Assembly (NCBI GenBank): GCA_027563935.2
Contig: CM050447.1
Location: forward strand, 12,926,501 to 12,990,500
From: Costus lasius
Lineage: Eukaryota > Streptophyta > Magnoliopsida > Zingiberales > Costaceae
Length of the DNA stretch: 64,000 bases
Reading direction: 5' to 3'
In this document: piece by piece, positions 61,201 to 64,000 of the stretch
Numbering within the stretch: position 1 is the stretch's first letter
Layout: each line of letters opens with the position of its first letter
The notes under the pieces: generated by a model
What the model saw: only the letters and a program-made list of their open reading frames with translations
Database searches by the model: none
What the model was told of the DNA's origin: nothing
Made by a program: the position numbers and the translations under genes

Positions 61201-61813
61201 GGATATTGTAATTATTCATTCGATTCTTTAATTTTGAATGGCAGGCGTGTTCACGGCGGCGATCGCAATCTTCACGGACCTCAACGTCCTCCTAAATCTC
61301 GTGTCCATCGGCACGCTCTTCGTCTTCTACATGGTGGGCAACGCCGTCATCTACCGGCGCTACGTGGCAGCGGGCTCCACCAGACATTGGCCCACCGTCT
61401 CTTTCCTGCTGGCTTTCTCCGCCGTCTCCGTCGCCTTCACCCTGATTTGGCGATTCGCCCCAGCCGGGCTGTCCAAGGCGATGCTCCTCGGCGCCTGCTC
61501 GGTGCTGGCGGTCGCCGCGCTGCAGGCATTCCACTTGCTGGTGCCGGAGGCGCGGAAGCCGGAGCACTGGGGCGTGCCGCTCATGCCGTGGATTCCGGCC
61601 GTCTCCATCTTCCTCAACGTGTTCCTATTGGGCTCGCTTGACGGGCCCTCGTACCTGCGCTTCCTCTTCTTCTCGCTGATTGCAGTACTCGTCTATGTGT
61701 TCTACAGCGTGCACGCCAGCTTTGACGCGGAGGAGAATGGTGATCTGATTAAAGTGGCAGAATCAGATCACCGGGCTGATGAAACAGATTGCTGCGAGTC
61801 TGGAGGAGTATGA
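58292..61813 (+). CDS. CAT6: Cationic amino acid transporter, CAT6/7 type, 5 exons, 605 aa
   Basis: Exons: 58292-58733, 59252-59474, 59950-60301, 60645-60876 and 61245-61813. All are GT-AG, in phase, 1818 nt. The cytosolic head contains SFVSLRAYRRALAETPRRLG, then EEMSRVRARSGADM. Membrane helices start at WPDLVGLGLGGMVGAGVFVA. Further landmarks are SAFCYTEFAVDMPVAGGAFS, STRESSVVNMVLTAIHIAF, YLSYIGYDAVSTMAEEVRHP, the block GILTSLLVSMLGQARYLCVI, and KTSTPVNASAFLG. The APC-superfamily fold of about 14 helices and the length are normal. The STRESS motif and IDIESPFSAAF place it nearer CAT6/CAT7 than CAT1/5/8. CAT6 in Arabidopsis moves large neutral and cationic amino acids, mainly into sink tissues; CAT7 is less understood. 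The start is chosen where similarity to the family begins. Intact. Confidence 0.94.
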
Positions 61814-64000
61814 TTTGGCGGAATAGGCTGCTTCCTTTTTGTTATCTGTTTTTCCCCCTCCGTAATTTGGATTAGAGATGGGGAACTATAATTAAGGGCC
61901 AAAAGAGAAATATTCATACTAAAATGAGCCGAAAGGAAAAGGGAAAAAGGAATACACACATGTAAGCTGTAGTATATTTGATCTAATTCCGGCTCTGTTT
62001 TTAACATATTGGATCTAATTCTGCCATATGAGAGAGACAAATCAATGATCTATTGAATAGAAGAAGAGAAGCAATACTATAATTCACATAAAGCATAAGA
62101 ACAAATGATGAGGTTGGTACAGCAAATGACTAATGAGGTGATAGTAGAGGCACCAATGACATGACTTTAAAGGTTTTTGCAACACACCCTAGATTTCTCA
62201 GTAATGGTGAGAAATATGATAGTGCATTCTAGATGATGCCCCACCCTACGGAAGAACTATGTGATGACAATATTCACAATGATTCAATCACATCCACATT
62301 ATCAGGTAGAAGGGAATCAAGACCATGAAATTTTTCGTGAGAACCATGGAATGATTAGAGTGGTTAAGCCTAACAAACATAATTAATACCTTTGAATTTG
62401 ATGGTGATGCCATAAGAAAAGGACTTTGGATTTCAAATCCAAAAGAGAGATCCGGAGACTTTTAGAGAGAGAACTAAGATAGGGTTTAGTGATCTAAAAT
62501 TGTCAAACCCAAAATAATGATAAAGATAGAAATCGACAAATAAGATGTGAAATGTTAGAGTATAAACTATTTTCTTTTTACCTAGACTTTAACAATTCTA
62601 CACAATATGAGAGTTGTTCGATCATAAGGTTGCATTTTTTGATTTGCATATGTATTTTTCATGACAGTTTTTAAGATTTGTTTATGTGCTCAACTGCAAT
62701 CATTTACAGACTATCTCACATAAAAAGTTCCCAACAATGGATTATTGTATAGGGTCATTTCATGGTATTAATTATTTCAAAAAAAAAAATCTTATCTTTA
62801 CAATAGAAATACAAAATATATCCTTAGAATGTGAAGTATATTATCAACTCTATCACAAAAAAAATCTTATACATTTAGGTATTTTATAATTTTTATTTTT
62901 TAATGTATTTCATATCCAATAAATCAATTTGTTATTACCATATTGAATCTTTTTTCTTTTGTTGTAATTAGGTTTTTTTTTAAAAAAATAACTTTTTATA
63001 ATTCAAGACATTCTATAGATTTTTGTCTATCATTACCCTTAAGTATGCTGTTAATTGCTCTTACTACTAGCAAAGCTAATTTTCATTACTTTTTTCTTGG
63101 TTTGAAGTTATCTTCCAATGTTATTTCAATTTTAATGAGAAAATGGTTATATTTTATTATCTACATAAATAATTATGAGAATTATTTTAATCATTGTTGA
63201 AATAAATTAACTTAGTATATTATAATCATCGTATATTACATTTATTATGTATACTATGATTTTATTATGTTGTTTATGTATTGTTTATGATGTATATTAT
63301 TTTTAATATGTACATTATATTTTTTATGTTTATTATGAACATTGTGAATGTTAGTTTCATTATGCACAATATTCAAATTTTGTATTTATGTTGTGCATAA
63401 TGTCTATGAAAATTATTTTAGATTTTAAATTACACATTATGCTAAAAATTGTTCAAAAGTATATATATGGTACAATAATAAATTGCAGTAAAAACTTTAC
63501 ACATGCAATTCTATTAGCAAATTAATTCAAAATAATTTTTTTTAAGAAACAAAAATATATTAAACAGTAAAATTCTGTTTAATCAATAATTTTATTTTAT
63601 TTTTCTAACAAACAGAGAGGATACGGCAGTGTTAGAGATTGAAATAGGTAATGTAACGTTGTCTCAAACAGTAAAACAGGATGTTACAATCAGTAACAAA
63701 GCAATAAATACACTGCTATAACACTAAATCAGTTTTTTTTAATGCAATGTTCGATTTTTTTTAAAGCAACTGTGCAGTAACATTTAAAACAGGAAAGGTC
63801 TTATCTTAATAACAGTAACGCCCTGTTTCTTGTGCGGAATGCATTTATTAGATTCAATGCATTTTTCTTGTATTTTTTTCCTTGTGGATTTCGCTAAAAG
63901 GCTTGTTTACTAAGGAAAAATTAGAAAGGGAAAAAAAAATAAACTTATTTACTTGAGCACAAAAATAAAAAAGAAAGTTACTTATTAATCTCTTCATTTG
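61814..64000. other. Intergenic, 3' of CAT6, AT-rich, no gene seen
   Basis: 3' region of the transporter followed by about 2 kb of very AT-rich sequence. From about 63820 the sequence CGCCCTGTTTCTTGTGCGGA, and at 63900 AGGCTTGTTTACTAAG, look like the ends or start of another Tourist-like element. The window ends before a partner can be seen. Confidence 0.5.

Noticed and set aside
1..64000. CRISPR arrays, bacterial operons, rRNA or tRNA genes
   Set aside because: No regularly spaced direct repeats of CRISPR type, no operon-like gene packing, and no tRNA or rRNA core motif was recognised; the content is plant nuclear.

Overview
The window is nuclear DNA of a flowering plant. All the intact genes belong to plant families, the introns are GT-AG (one is probably GC-AG), and LTR retrotransposons and MITEs fill most of the rest. 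Some genes are very GC-rich at third codon positions (both NHL genes, the F-box gene, the CAT6 gene, the dead ALMT copy). Others are AT-rich (ORANGE). That two-class pattern fits a commelinid monocot (grasses, palms, gingers or bananas). This is an inference, and the species cannot be fixed from the sequence alone.

Layout. 0-13.8 kb is a transposon graveyard. It starts with the chromodomain end of one Ty3/gypsy element and its probable 3' LTR. Two decayed copies of a second Ty3/gypsy family follow, lying tail to tail. The forward copy is interrupted by a 2.26-kb almost perfect hairpin (2501-4761) and a 365-bp hAT-like MITE. The LTR of the reverse copy carries another hAT-like MITE. 14.0-15.6 kb holds a small three-exon gene of unknown function (minus strand) with a mitochondrial-type N-terminus and two Tourist-like MITEs upstream. 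17.4-20.0 kb carries broken pieces of three unrelated genes on the minus strand: DUF1645, a RIQ/DUF1118-type gene and ALMT. 20.9-22.4 kb is a complete solo LTR with a 5-bp target duplication.

22.9-61.8 kb is the genic half. It has two NDR1/HIN1-like (LEA_2) membrane protein genes at 22.9 and 33.3 kb and an eight-exon ORANGE chaperone gene (35.1-40.6 kb) with a LINE 3' end in intron 4. A secreted glycine-rich protein gene follows (41.8-45.9 kb; long intron with a probable GC donor). Next come a Rab geranylgeranyl transferase beta pseudogene (46.7-47.1 kb, minus), a 3'-truncated Ty1/copia element (48.4-52.0 kb), an F-box protein gene (53.2-54.2 kb, minus) and a five-exon CAT6/7-type cationic amino acid transporter (58.3-61.8 kb). 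The rest is AT-rich intergenic DNA.

The genes do not form a pathway; each is an independent plant transcription unit. What links the region is repeated small insertion. At least eight MITE-sized DNA elements have recognisable ends, most with plausible target duplications, and they sit beside or between genes and inside older retroelements. This gives a relative age order for several insertions. Multi-exon gene models were built by hand from splice sites, reading phase and family resemblance; no search or alignment program was run.
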